A DNA stretch of 64,000 bases from Mariannaea sp. PMI_226 (taxonomy: Eukaryota > Ascomycota > Sordariomycetes > Hypocreales > Nectriaceae), in the NCBI GenBank assembly GCA_024336345.1, contig JANFOG010000010.1, positions 1,609,393-1,673,392 of the forward strand, in the 5' to 3' direction. The notes below the pieces were generated by a model. It ran no database searches. It worked only from the letters and a program-made list of their open reading frames with translations, and had not been told where the DNA came from. This document shows positions 24,601 through 36,904 of this stretch, piece by piece. The translations under genes were made by a program, and so were the position numbers. Position 1 is the stretch's first letter; every line of letters starts with the position of its first letter.

Positions 24601-25144
24601 CGTCACAGGAGATACTTACTATAGTGTTATTATCAAGCTAATCCCTGGTATCCAAGACGATTCTCAAGATCTACCGCTCTTCGCAGGTCGCGCTAATGTG
24701 CGGCTCGATCTGATCCGCCTCTGGCTCATCGGCGCCTCCGTGTCACCAAACAAGTCTGGTGAAATGCCTATCAGCATCGTAATTACGCAATTGGGTAGCG
24801 AGGTAATGCAGAACGATCGTCGGGCGGCTTTCAACTTTCAACATGATTCAGTCACCATCCCATTCGTTTTCGATTCAGATGGGGTCGAGGCGCTCAAGGA
24901 TTGCAACAACAGTCGAGTGTTGAATAAACAATTTTTGTCCAATTATTATGTCGGCGTAGGCGACGCACGGGACTCTAGCATTGCTGCTATTGGTCCATGG
25001 GCGACTTGGGCATTTGAGATTCGTGAGAACGAGAATAAGGATCTGAATATGGAACGCTTGACAGAGGCTTATATTGAATTTGGCGGATACTGCAGTCCCT
25101 TTAAGGTTTCGGGGTCTAGTCATCTTGACAATAGATTCGTGTAG
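21698..25144 (+). CDS. Large protein of unknown family with collagen-like glycine-rich linkers
   Basis: Four exons: 21698-22184, 22273-22851, 22917-23779 and 23849-25144. The introns are 88, 65 and 69 bp and all phases join, giving 1074 aa. An in-frame stretch upstream lacks an ATG, so MSTVDFSE is the likely start. There is no signal peptide. Layout: a beta-rich N-terminal region (1-120, RGIYLPDDLG, NILIYAENVFL), a Gly-rich stretch with GGTGGEGG and GGVGGKGG near 130-165, a helical region, a second Gly-rich linker (GSGGVGGPALG) near residue 356, a long helical region of about 350 aa, and a C-terminal beta-rich part. The segment SYALETMRLLNYANRAIAYW resembles helices in the stalk of large bacterial Tc-type toxin subunits, but this is a resemblance only. 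The two Gly-rich linkers are each cut by a phase-1 intron, as if modules had been joined by exon shuffling. Confidence 0.75.
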
Positions 25145-28100
25145 CTATGAAGGTAGTAGATGGCTGCTTGGGCGTTAGGTTAGGGGCGAAGAAGCAGAGT
25201 AGGTATATCAATAAATAAGAATTAACATAAGAATGGTATTTCATTAGTTTATATAGAGGTAACGATGGAGATAGGTTGATTTAGTTCTATAAAGGGTTAA
25301 AGTAAGAAATGGAAATTAACTCTAGTTTAGATGTAAATACCTTGAAGTACCAGGTTTGGAAATAGCTGGCAGTATCACTGGAGTTAATACTAACTCTATA
25401 GGTTAGCTATGATAAGATGGTTGCACTAGGGGCACACCAATGGCGACTGGGAGAGCAACCTTCCCCAAACTGATCAGTTTTAACAAACAGGAACTCTTCA
25501 ATAATCAAATGGCTAATATGACCAAATGGAAGATGATGATGATTTAGCGGATGAAACCTCGAGGTCCGCAAGGGATTTGAACTTGCGTATACAGCCACGT
25601 GAAATCAACGGCGGGATCAAGGTCCATTATGGATTGCACGCTTAAGACGAGGATGGGAAGTGGGGTTTCGTCAACTCTACGGACAGGATGGAAGAGGAAG
25701 ACTGGAATATAAAGAATTTTTTCGGGGAGGACAATCTGCAACGCAGTAGTAGATCCACTGGCAGAGGCCAACTTGCTATGGGTTTAAGGATCATCTAGGA
25801 ACAAGGTGGTCCACTCTCGCAGGAGGGACAGGTATAGGCTAATGGGCATACAACACACTTAAAAATCTGTTCAGTCGGGGCAACCGGTAGGAGAGCAATT
25901 TGCGAATGGGTTCAGAATCTTTATTTTAGCTTAGTCTGCTATATAACCTCTATAGTTACTGCTATTTATTTATGGTATAGATGAAGAGCGGAGTCAATAC
26001 ATTGTGGTGAGCGGCCTTGGGCGACTTGAAAGGGAGGTAATATGGTAAAAAATGCCTCCAATCAAAATATCATCACAGACATAAGCAAGGTAAAAGAAAT
26101 GCAGAGCATTTGGCCAATTGAATATCTTGATTCTAATGGTTCAAGCATCGTCTATTTTCCATGATTTCTGCCTCCCATGGTCTCGTAGTCCTGAACCAAT
26201 ATTTCTTGTGCTACATGTCCAACAGTAAGGAAATAAAAAAAAAAAAGACCACATGCCAACAAGATACCAGAGCAAAAGCTACAAAGATACGAAGGCATAT
26301 TTATCGCATTAGATGTGTGGATATATATTAAATTTAGGGAGAAAATTTATCTAAAGAAATTCCTTTCCCCACCTCTATTGAAACCTGAGTTAAGCGGTTA
26401 CTTTGATCAGAGAATGCATTGTGGCATCAAAAACCCTACCCATAGATTTCAAGCCAACCTGTGCCATAATTTGAGGGAATATAATAAAAATGAATAGCCG
26501 CTTTAAGCTCAAATAAACGGGGACGTCACACTAGAAGCCCAGTACCAGGGGGGTAGGGCTTGCTCGTGCTATTACAATTTCAAAACAGTATCTAGGCGTA
26601 AGGATTCACCCAAAATGAGCGTCTGACACAGCTCCAGGTTGCTGAGTTAATTGAAAGAGAATCTCCGAATTATGTAACCCAGACATTACATCCGCATAGT
26701 GTCTTTAGTAAATACAAATGATATCCAGTTAACAATATAGTAAATCGCAGATTCTTTCCATTTGTTCATACTTCTCAAGATTGCGGGATTGGGTAGATCA
26801 TAGAAATGTTGCATACTTCCTTAGAAATTAAGCGGTGCCGTAAACGTGCCCCAATGTAGGTATGCACCCTCCAACATCCGCATTATAGCTTCTTATGCAA
26901 TCACAATGGTATAATATCATAATTGCCGCAAAGAATATCCACCAATCGACTTGAGTGCCCTAAGACTATGGCATCCCTTCACGTGATCATCAGTCTCTCT
27001 TTCGGTTGCTACCCGCTACCGCTGCATAGTCTTGTCTATACTTCTCGATGAACGAATTCACAAAAGATGCCAAACGACATTTAGCAAAGCTGTGCGCTGT
27101 TACGAGCCGGGTATCTACAAACAGCCTGATTGACTCAAGTATTGGTGTGATGAGGAGGCACGTTGATTAAATAGGATTAAAACCATGTCTTTCACATATA
27201 GATACCCTTGGTGAGGGTTGCAAGGACAGTATGTTATTCCGTCGAAATATGGGGGCGTCAAACCCTTGGCTGAAAACCGGTTTTGGCAGTCTACAGCGTA
27301 AATTACAGTTCACAGCGTGTTTGCAGAAACTCGGAAAGTTACCTATCCAAATTATCCACTTCAACTACAACCATACAAATATATTTCACAGTCTTGCAAG
27401 ACGCCGCGATAGTTCTTCCGGATTTGGTGACCGCCAGCCACTTAATGGTGGCGCCATTTCTTCGCGCGAACTATCATGAAAGGTTACTACAACGGCGAAC
27501 ACCAGCAGTTCTGCTTCAAAAATGTAATTAATGCAATCGACTTGGATCTTACGACCAAATAAAACCATCATCTAACGATGCGTGTGGTTCTCCAGAAATT
27601 ATGAAGCAGGATAGGACTATGTCCTCCACGAATGCAACCGAGACAAACTCCAACACTGCTACCATGTCGATTGGAAGCCCCTTCGAAATTTCGAATGTCA
27701 CATATATTCCCAGCTATTAGAAAGTAAGCGCGATAGAACCGAACAATGATGCCCAGCGTTCTCAGAGAATGATAACAGCGAGTCGCGTGTCTCACTTAAT
27801 GCCGGGCGACTCGGCTGCCGCGTAAGTATCTACCGACTACAATAACTTGTGCAGGGGGGCAGCTTTCTAGATAACCTGCGCTGTTGATATCGATCCGGCC
27901 CCTCCGGTTCTGAATTTCTTTTTAGGTATGAATTTGGATCTAGGCATTACCGGTGGCATCGCAAGACTCCAGGTGCATCTTACGCAAGGCCATGACAGGT
28001 TAGGTTGGGGAAGCGACACGACAAGGTTCAGCCATATCCACTGCTCGCCAATATGGAACGTAGATTGATGCCCCGTTGGAATCAAACACATTAGGTATTA

Positions 28101-29120
28101 TGACAGGTGAGCTTTTTAGCTTGAAATAAAGACTGTTTCTAGTCGAAATCTAGTATTAGCGGCAAGTCACGCAAAGTTAGCAATTGACACAGCTCGTGTA
28201 AACACCATCTTTTCCCGTTGGGCGGTCGTTCGTAGCCATATTCAATGGCGGAGCGGATACGGGTTGACACCATTCAGTCTAGCAAGCCATGATTAGCCAC
28301 ATCTCCGGAAAAGCTGTCAAATGCCGTAGACAGGTCCAAATTGGGTTTTTGTCAACTGTGTATGGCGGAAGAAATCTGAGGCGCGACTGTATCTTTCAAG
28401 TTTGCCCTAGAATTTTATCAATTGGCACCCCTCTACATGTTATGGCTAGCACCGAAAACATGTGCAAACTATAATTCTAGAAATACATTCCTCACACCCG
28501 TTTAATAATAATCCATTGCAATATGTGAAACATGGCACAAATTCTGTAAGCCGGCTGGAGTCATTCGGACAGGTTGATTATATCTTGTTTGAATGTAAGA
28601 AAAACTAGACCAAACCCCCCAGCGCTCAAAAGAAATATTGCGCTTATTAGTGCCACCTGAACTATCCTTAGTGATCGACGGGGGTTGTACCATACTGCAA
28701 CAGCCGAGCTTTACAGTAACATCGGGTCGCAAATGACCTAATTCGATAAGGGTAACTGGATTGACTATCATTATTTTCCATAGCTTAGACGCCTTACCGT
28801 GGCTTGGTACGCCAAATTTCAACAAAGCTTAGTTATAGCCAAATATACTTTTGGCTGCTTGAGCCAACACAGTTATAACCTTTTTACCTGCAATTTACTG
28901 AAGTCAATCGTTTCCATATATTCTAGGATGTTCAGCCCGTCTTGATCGGGCCATATGTCTGTCGTACTGTACTATAAAAGAAAGGTTCTGAGCAGCTTGC
29001 ATGTTTATGCTAGTCTGTGTCCACTTCGCCCTGTCACACATACGCCCCTACAACATAATAAGAACTACGCGACATCCATATATTTTCAATTTTTGAAATA
29101 AGAATTCTACCATTCCGATC
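25145..29120. other. Long gene-poor region with possible decayed coding pieces
   Basis: Nearly 4 kb without a supported gene. Minus-strand frames of 60-107 codons occur at 25407-25771, 27568-27795, 27867-28091 and 28502-28825. They read partly like protein but were not recognised and do not join by splice signals. The stretch 25150-26350 is AT-rich, and there is a poly-A run near 26237-26246. Confidence 0.35.
28973..28980 (+). promoter_or_regulatory. TATA box of the lipase gene
   Basis: TATAAAAG, about 140 bp upstream of the lipase ATG at 29121. Spacing is normal for a fungal gene with a leader of roughly 100 bp. Confidence 0.5.
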
Positions 29121-30401
29121 ATGCTCTTATTTTATCATGTCGGCCTTTTTTGGGTCTCTTTCGCAAACTTGATTCACTGTCAAAGTTCCCCTGGCCCGTA
29201 CGATGTTAGCATCACTGAGGCTCAGGCAAAAGAACGGAATTGCCCCACGGCATGCCAGGCAAACCTATATACCAACGAAGAGTTAGATCGTCAAGTATTT
29301 GGCAACGTGCCTTTCGATTCTAAGTTCTATGCAACAGCAAAAAACTTTACAGGTTCACATCCTGGAGATTTATTAAAGATTCAACAGCAGGATGCATCAC
29401 TTTATGACATACCCGCCGGATATTCGTTCTGGTTAATGCAATATACTTCTGTTGGAGTAGATGGAAAAGAAGTTCCAGCAACAGCCTTTGTTGCGCTCCC
29501 TCGCACCGCAACACCAGGAAGCCAAACGCGCTTGATCGCCTATGCCCATGGAACAATTGGGGTTGTTTATGCATGTGCTACTTCGGCATCCTACAACGGA
29601 TATGATTACAACACTTGGACGATCCTAGGTGGACCTGGATATGCCGTGGTTGCAACAGACTTTGCCGGCCTAGGTAATAACTATACCTCGCACAAGTACG
29701 GCAATCCAGTGCTCAACTCTGAAGATGTCTATTTCTCAGTGGTTGCTGCTCGGAAAGCATTTCCACGAGTCTTCACTACCGGCTGGGCTGCTGTTGGCCA
29801 CTCTCAAGGCGCAGGGGCTGTTTGGGGACTTAGTGAGAACCCTCGTGTTGCTACTAGTCAAAGTGGCAAGTATCTGGGAGGAGTTGCCATAGGTCCCAGC
29901 GCGAGGTTGAATGATTTACTGTCAGCTGTCCCATTTACAGTAGGATGGGGCTATTCTAATGTGGTTGTGAATATATTCAAGGCTCTCAATTTCCCGTTAC
30001 AACCCATTATTCTTAACCAAGATGGCAAGGATCGCTACCCACTTGTACAAGAACTTCAGCTTTGCTACACGGCGCAAGGGGAATTAAACGCAGACTTGCC
30101 AACACATGGCATTGTGGACCTCACTTCTGACGTACTTCAACACAATTCGAAGGCTTATACTGCGTTTCAGAACATGTATGGTGCCGCCACTGGAAAAAAG
30201 GGATATGAAAAGCTTCTTGTTATTCAGTCAGTCAATGATGAGATTGTCAATGTGACTGCCACTGAGAAGGCATACAAAGTCGCAAAGGGGGTTGGCAACG
30301 ACGTTCACTTGAGTTTGTATCACGGCTATGACCATGATGAAACCGTGGGTGCCTCAGCCCCTGAATGGCTGCAATTTCTTGATACTCAATTCAAGAAATA
30401 G
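29121..30401 (+). CDS. Secretory lipase, LIP family (alpha/beta hydrolase)
   Basis: An intronless gene of 426 aa. The N-terminus is a signal peptide (MLLFYHVGLFWVSFANLIHC), so the enzyme is secreted. The LIP-family core follows: YAHGT (141-145, oxyanion strand), GPGYAVVATDFAGLG, the nucleophile elbow GHSQG (226-230, Ser228), candidate Asp373 in QSVNDEIV and candidate His405 in YDHDETVG. Length and motif order match ascomycete and Candida-type secretory lipases, which hydrolyse triacylglycerols and similar esters outside the cell. Cys residues near 41-45 and 152 are available for disulfides. Several NxT/S sites are present (for example NFT, NYT, NVT). The triad appears complete. Isolated position, with no obvious operon-like partner. 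Confidence 0.9.
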   Translation: MLLFYHVGLFWVSFANLIHCQSSPGPYDVSITEAQAKERNCPTACQANLYTNEELDRQVFGNVPFDSKFYATAKNFTGSHPGDLLKIQQQDASLYDIPAGYSFWLMQYTSVGVDGKEVPATAFVALPRTATPGSQTRLIAYAHGTIGVVYACATSASYNGYDYNTWTILGGPGYAVVATDFAGLGNNYTSHKYGNPVLNSEDVYFSVVAARKAFPRVFTTGWAAVGHSQGAGAVWGLSENPRVATSQSGKYLGGVAIGPSARLNDLLSAVPFTVGWGYSNVVVNIFKALNFPLQPIILNQDGKDRYPLVQELQLCYTAQGELNADLPTHGIVDLTSDVLQHNSKAYTAFQNMYGAATGKKGYEKLLVIQSVNDEIVNVTATEKAYKVAKGVGNDVHLSLYHGYDHDETVGASAPEWLQFLDTQFKK

Positions 30402-31889
30402 TGTGGAAAACCTCAAATACAAGTGACCAGTGTTGAAAAAAAAAGCTGGAGGAATGTCAAGTGCAGTCATGACTAGAAATGCACAGGGTCAGAAGTGAGA
30501 TGGATTTTACCCACAAATACAATCACAATCAGTTTTGGTGCGGTGGTGAGATATTAGCGGCAGCACAGGGAGGGAGGTGGACAAGATGATCGAGATCATA
30601 GTAGGATACTCCTTTGTTAGTCTACTTTTCGTATATAAGGCTGTCAGCCATCACGACTTCAAGATGCGTAAATCGTTGCTTTTACGCTAGCGTGTCGCAA
30701 CCACTCTTGACTTCGAGATTGTATCAGGCATTTTACTTCTTCAAGACAAGAAATTATCCATGTGCCATTCCCTTTTCCACAGCCAACAATTAGAAAGCAG
30801 CAGAAAATTATATCCTCAAGACTACAACCGATATGGACTCCAATATTGCCACCATGTTTCGGCACGGAGCCTACTGGAGCATCTATCCTGATCCGACAGA
30901 GCCACTTTGAGGACGACCTCCAACTTTATTCCAGCAAAGTGACCCTACAATATCACTTGTTTGTGCCAGTCAGTACTGGGGAGAAGCGGCACAGTCAACA
31001 TAAAACATGGCGGCAATGATAGGCAATGTTCCATTATTCTTCGTAGAGAAGCTTTTTGGCTCCCAGACCACTGTTAATTCCCCGACAGGAGGCAGCGATA
31101 TGAACCCATGGAGCTGCTCCAGCTGGTCCTTCGGTGATGATCTATGTTCACTGATTTGGAATCGATAAGCAATAAGAATAACCCTAAGTCAGTGCCAACA
31201 GGGTCTCCGAGGTTGAAGCTTTTGATGGCTTGGGACTACAGCAGTCAGGGCCCCATCGGACAGTTGTCTTTTGAACGTACGAAATTAGATACTGCTGCCC
31301 TCAGGCGCTGCGATGGATGTGTCGAGGATGTGCTCGTTTGGGGGGTGGTTGAGGAGCTGGCCCTCGTGAACTTGGAGGGTGGCAACCTCCCAAATTAAAT
31401 TTCTAACTAAACCAATCAAGATGCGTTCGCTCGAGTTCACCCGCACAGCCATGGCCTACTCATATTTTGGTGCAGTGAGTCAAGGCAAAGAATCCCTGTT
31501 TATTCTGCAATCCCTAGCATTAGCTATATCACAGGCAAATTTGCCTGTCAGTTCTTTAGGAGCAATATGAACGTTTCCAATATGGCTATATTGCAAATTT
31601 GTCAAACACAGAGAATCCAGTGATCCATCACAAACATATACGAGTTGTTTCCTGGAGCCTTTTCGTGCAATGTAACGGGGAATTATTACTTTCTTCGTCT
31701 TGGTCAGTTAAAAAGCAGACAGGGGTTGTCAACCTCCACTTCCACCAAGTTCCAGAGAGTCTGGTGCCAGCTAATACATGTGAACTTTTCTGCCCTCGGC
31801 TCTAGATGTATCGTGCCTCAACGCGTTCCACATTCCCCATCAACTGGACTATGCCAGTCTCGTAAATATTCTAACTTAGAATAGAATCC
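30402..31889. other. Intergenic, nothing recognised
   Basis: About 1.5 kb. Frames of 60-85 codons exist on both strands, but none has a start context, splice structure or family resemblance that can be defended. Confidence 0.35.
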
Positions 31890-32664
31890 TCAAGACTCCG
31901 TGTTGGAAGGTGCTGTGAGACGCATGGACAGCGGGATGGCCGTATCCGACGTCTGGTTCCAGTTCAGCGAGAAGATGCTATCTGAGTCGGTCGGCTCGGC
32001 CGAAAAGAGCCCATCCCACCGACCCGAAGAGTCCACGAGCAAGAGGGTCTGTCCGTAAAATGTCCAACCCGACGACACAACATCATCGGGGGCGGTCCCG
32101 CTGACGAAGCCCGCCTGGGATGACGCAGCATTAGGACCCGGAACGAAGAACGTAGCATTGGAAAGACTGCCACTACCGGAGGTATTGTTGGAGTTGGCAA
32201 CAAGGGTGCCCGACGATAGTCCTAGTATAAAGCGATGTTATAACAGCGGTTCAATGCTTCAGTGAATGAGTTGGGGAGTGAATGAGTCCCTTTCAAATGG
32301 AAAAGACAGGGGGTCTTTGCGGGAGCGAAGGCGCCGGACAGACTGGGTATTGGGTTTCAAAGGCTGAAAAATAAGGGGGTGGACTAACCGAATTTTGCAA
32401 CGGGAGTGGAAGAGTTAAGCTGACTTTGTTGGCCGATATAGGCGATGCCTAGCTAGATATTAGCACTTTATTACGGTCATATTGGCCGAGCACTTGTTCA
32501 AATAGCATCTTACCGTTGCGGTAGGCAATCGGGAATCCACCAATTCCGTCCCCATAAGCGTATAGGTTGAAGTTACTGGGAACATCACGACGACTCTTAG
32601 CAGCACCAGAGACAGAAAAAAGACTGGCTCCAAGTGTAACGAAGAGTGGTTTCAGGTAATACAT
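31890..32664 (-). CDS. Small secreted protein of unknown function
   Basis: Three exons: 32664-32514, 32448-32389 and 32221-31890. The introns are 65 and 167 bp and both phases join, giving 180 aa. The N-terminus is a signal peptide (MYYLKPLFVTLGASLFSVSGA) followed by a possible processing site KSRRD. The mature part starts with NFNLYAYGDGIGGFPI, a pattern seen at the start of a group of ascomycete small secreted proteins, and goes on with SGSGSLSNATFFVPG, WTFYGQTLLLVDSSGRWDGLF and a final beta-rich segment. It is rich in Ser, Asn and Gly with several N-glycosylation sites and no cysteine after the signal peptide. No enzyme motif is visible. It could be a cell-wall or secreted beta-sandwich protein. 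Confidence 0.7.
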
Positions 32665-34142
32665 TGCTGTAGGGGAAAGTCGATATAAATGTCTCTGTGA
32701 GTAATAATTGTAGGGGTGATAGTTCAAGAAGTGGGATAGAAACTGCTGAAATTAGGCTTCAATAAGATGCGAAGCAAGTGTGTAGTGTTGTCTAGTATTT
32801 CGAGGTGACCAGCCTCTCCTTTATCTATTGCTAAACAGATGAGCCTTACCGGGACCATGACGACCACGCACCTGACTTCATTTCATTTACTATGGGACTA
32901 GTTGGCCTAGATTGTGCCCCGCCAGTATGACTAGGAAAACGGGGAAATGAAGACGATACGTTCAACCTGTTGCAAAGATATTGCTTTGAGACGAAATAGG
33001 AATGAGGCTTCGTCACCCGATTACGAGCTGAAGGGCGTCAGCGAAATCACACGAAACGTTTTTCAGTTGCTTTCTGTCGTTTTTATTGGATCTCAAGGCA
33101 TGACATCAAGATGGACTTACTATTTACAGGATAGGGGCCGACTCTGATTCGACCACACATGCTTACGTGGAAATACGTGGTCTACGGAATGCTCTAGGGA
33201 AAATAGTAAAACATTCATACCAACTACCCCGCGTATACGTAGCCTTCCAAGCATGTGCCGAACGCAAACGCAAACAGGGGCGGACTCTTAAATTACGTAG
33301 AAAGCAATTGCCGTATCGGTAGCTTGGGGAGGTCCAAGCGTATATGTAAGCAAAGAATATATGTTGAGAGCCAAGTCGTCCCTTGTTGAAAATCACTCCG
33401 TCGTTGTGTTTCAGTGTGCCGAATGGAGTTGCATTGCCCCAGTATCCTCAGTATTTGGTTGAGGCTGTGCTAGAACAATATCGATGGGTATACGCTTACC
33501 CGGTCGGTGGATGTTTTGTGGCATGAACCTCCTGACCTTTTAGGAATCAAAGCCGTGCAGTAAAAGCCGTTCCGAAACCAACTTCTAGCCACGAAAACCA
33601 TCGAATAACCCAACATTTACCGCTTCCGCCACGTAACAGATTACGCAACTGCATTGGGTCCAAGATAATTTCTCAGTAGACCTGTCAATACTCTCTCCAA
33701 GCTTTCCCTGTTCTGTATATGAGACCGTCAATTTAGGTGCATGTAAGTCTGCCTTGCCACCCCTGATGTCCCTACCGAGGTTCTAATTTAGAAATCATAT
33801 TACAAAGTTCTCTCCTAGTTGTCATAGGCGGCTAGACCCGGCAAGCTATCGATAGTCAGCAGCGAGTTTCGCTTGTTACGCCAATATCGCAGTACTTTGT
33901 AACTATTGTAAACACTTCCAACAAAGGGAGTTTTGACTCCGCAATATACCGCACAAGCACAAGCTAAACAGACTCAACTCCAGGTATAAGAATAGTGACT
34001 TGGTTCGATCAAATTCGAAATTTCACCTTCTTACCTTCATTCACAACCTAATCAATAAACCCCCATCCATCCCTAACGGTCTAGAGCTTAGTGCGCAATA
34101 ACAATTCGTTTTTATTTTCATTCGTCAACCAACTCATCCAGG
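32665..34142. other. Divergent spacer, nothing recognised
   Basis: About 1.5 kb between the small secreted protein and the laccase. It contains a pyrimidine-rich leader before the laccase ATG. No gene or repeat is supported. Confidence 0.4.
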
Positions 34143-35908
34143 ATGGTTCATTCACTTTTATTTATAGCGCCCTTTATTCTGAGAGCGGCGCATGCCTTTC
34201 ACTCTTTCGATAAATCTGCTAATCTCTACCCTCGGTCTTCATGTTCCGGCAACACAGCAACTACTCGAGATGAGTGGTGCGACTATGATATCTCGACAGA
34301 CTATTACAATGACGCACCAGATACCGGTGTTACTCGAGAATACTGGCTCGAGCTAACCGACGTCACGGTAGCCCCAGATGGTGTCTCGCGTTATGCGCAG
34401 GCGATCAACAACAGCATTCCCGGCCCAACCCTCTTCGCCGATTGGGGTGACACCGTCGTGGTCCATGTCAGCAACGCACTCTCCACCAGCACCAATGGTA
34501 CCAGCATTCACTTCCATGGCATCCGCCAGAACAATACGATCCAGAATGACGGCGTGGTCAGCATTACGCAATGCCCTATCGCTCCTGGTAGTAGCATCAC
34601 CTACACATGGAAGGCTGTTCAATATGGCACCACATGGTACCACTCTCACTTTGCCTTGCAGGCATGGGAGGGTGTCTTTGGTGGAATTGTCATCAACGGC
34701 CCGACTACGGCTAACTATGACGAGGATTTGGGCGTTCTGTTCCTGAACGATTGGAGCCACCAGACGGCTGATGAGCTGTATGTGTCGGCAGAGACAAGCG
34801 GGCCACCTACGTTGACAACGGGTCTCATTAATGGCACTAATGTTTTTGATGAGACTGGCCATCGTTTCAACACCTCTTTCACCGAGGGCAAGGCATATAG
34901 ACTACGTGTTGTCAATGCTGCCATCGACTCACACTTTAAGTTCTCCATCGATAATCACACCATGCAGGTGGTTGCCTCTGATCTCGTCCCTATTAAACCT
35001 TTCAATACAAGCATCTTGAATATTAGCATGGGTATGTATTATCTAACTTCTTATCTTCCTTTGCTAAAACTTTCCTGCTAATACATGCCACCCTCTCTTC
35101 AGGACAGCGATACGACATCATCGTCACAGCCAACCAGTCATCCGTAGCTGACAACTTCTGGATGCGTGCTATTCCCCAGAGCGCTTGCTCATCCAATGGC
35201 AACTCTAATGACATCAAGGGTATTGTCTACTACGGCAGCAATCCAGGGACGCCGGAGACGACGGGCTATTCATATACAGACAGCTGCGAGGATGAGGATA
35301 CTTCTAATCTGGTACCTTATGTCGCCAAGAAGGTTTCCAGCGAGACCGCAACGGAAGGCGAGTCGGTAACAGTCGCTAAGAATAGCGATAACCTATTCAA
35401 ATGGTACCTCAATAGTACGACTATGGTGGTTGACTGGGCGGATCCAACTCTGCTGCAGGTATACAACAACGCTACCACCTTCAATACATCTAACGCCGTA
35501 ATCTCATTGCCTAACGCCGACGAATGGGTGTATGTGGTCATCAGCACGACTATGCCGGTGCCGCATCCAATCCATCTTCACGGGTTCGACTTCTACATCC
35601 TGGCACAAGGTACGGGTACATACAGCGACAGCGTGACGCTTAACACGGACAATCCCCCGCGCCGTGATGTCGCTATGCTCCCCTCGTCTGGCTACCTCGT
35701 GCTAGCATTCGAGACGAACAATCCGGGTGCCTGGCTCATGCACTGTCATATCGGGTGGCATACCAGCGAGGGTTTCGGTCTCCAGTGGGTGGTGCGCGAG
35801 TCCGAGATTGCCGACCTCATCGATTACGAAATACTCAATTCGACATGCACCGAATGGAAGACCTATGCTGCAAGCAGTAGCGTCGAGGAGGACGACTCGG
35901 GCATCTAG
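34143..35908 (+). CDS. Ascomycete laccase (multicopper oxidase)
   Basis: Two exons (34143-35031 and 35103-35908) around a 71-bp intron, giving 564 aa. A signal peptide (about residues 1-18) marks it as secreted. Three cupredoxin domains carry the four copper-binding motifs: HFHG (123-126), WYHSHF (165-170), HPIHLHG (451-457) and HCHIGWH (510-516), so the type 1 site and trinuclear cluster look intact. The motif-4 context places Leu or Phe near the axial position of the type 1 copper. The protein ends in DSGI, the C-terminal plug typical of asco-laccases (usually DSGL/I/V) that closes a tunnel to the trinuclear site. Such enzymes oxidise phenols with reduction of O2 to water. Likely roles are in melanin, lignin-derived phenols or detoxification. 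The nearest neighbours give no pathway context. Confidence 0.93.
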
Positions 35909-36479
35909 GGTTATAGTAATTTGTAATTTAGGAGTTGTGCTAGCAGTGCACGTCCTTAGACACATCTTCATAGAACCCAGATATTATTGTTAACTCCTAC
36001 TATGTCTATGTAGTAAACGATTAATTTTCCAGTCTTTTTGCTTTAGTATTAGCTAGTAGTAAACTCCTATATTGTAACTGGGCCAACGGGGTGCCGCTAT
36101 TGCGCTGTGGTTTAGCCGGGAAAACCAATTATATTCTCGAGAGACTAGCAAAATCAGTGAAGCTGCAAGCTTCAGTCATGAATATAGGAAGAAGATATAA
36201 TTTTATCCTATTTAGCTATGTTGTGTCTATACTCATATTACAATTTTGAAAGTTCTATTATAACTGCCTAGATATAAACTAGGACCCAAACTAAACAGCC
36301 AATAGACCGGGCTAGGCCATCAATAGAAATTGGAGATATTCTTATGAGGATTAAAAATATACTAGATTAGGGACAGAGAAAAGTCTTTAGGAAGGCCAGC
36401 TTGGGGTACTGATCGGGTCTCTAATGACTTGCCCTTAAGTTGAATTATTGCTATTCGGGTTTAGCAAAACGCCTCAAGC
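35909..36479. other. AT-rich intergenic stretch
   Basis: AT-rich DNA 3' of the laccase and next to a decayed retroelement. Probably RIP-affected repeat remains. No gene seen. Confidence 0.4.
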
Positions 36480-36760
36480 TTACAACAAAACAACATTACC
36501 AAGCGATATAAATCTATTCTTACAAAAGTAAAAGTGCTTGTTCTGCCGATCCTCAATCGCAGGCTCAAAATGGTCTATTGGGAGCAACCCATATATAGTT
36601 TGACAGGATATAAGATCCTCTCTGCTAATACTAGTTCCAATACTTTGCCGAAGGTGGCGAGCAGTGAAATTGGCCGCCAGCTTTCTGCCTTGGTGTAGTC
36701 GGATTATTGCTATTGTGAAGTGCGGCCACAATACTAGATACATGCTCCAGGGCAACTATT
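36480..36760 (-). mobile_element. Degraded LINE (non-LTR) retrotransposon fragment, reverse-transcriptase region
   Basis: On the minus strand the peptide pieces SDYTKAESWRPISLLATFGK and VLELVLAERI, then (in another frame) GLLPIDHFE, match the RPISLL...GK(v/l)LE...R(i/l)...L(l)P..(q)FG segment found in reverse transcriptases of fungal LINE elements of the Tad or related groups. At least one stop and one frameshift separate the pieces. The fragment covers only a small part of RT; no endonuclease, poly-A tail or target-site duplication was found. Confidence 0.72.
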
Positions 36761-36904
36761 GTCTTTGATCAAAACTGTGTCCTCCCTTTGCTAAGAATCA
36801 TAATTTTAATGCCATCAGAATTGATCTATATTTACTAGCACATATCATTATGTATATAGTAATGAAGAAAATAAGTCAGAAATATTAACGGCTAGAGGTT
36901 TAAC

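Noticed and set aside
21698..25144. Assignment as a Tc-type insecticidal toxin subunit
   Set aside because: Only one helical segment and the overall size are suggestive. No defining motif of the family was seen.
26200..28900. Possible gene on the minus strand in the gene-poor region
   Set aside because: Several peptide-like pieces exist, but none could be joined by splice signals or matched to a family.
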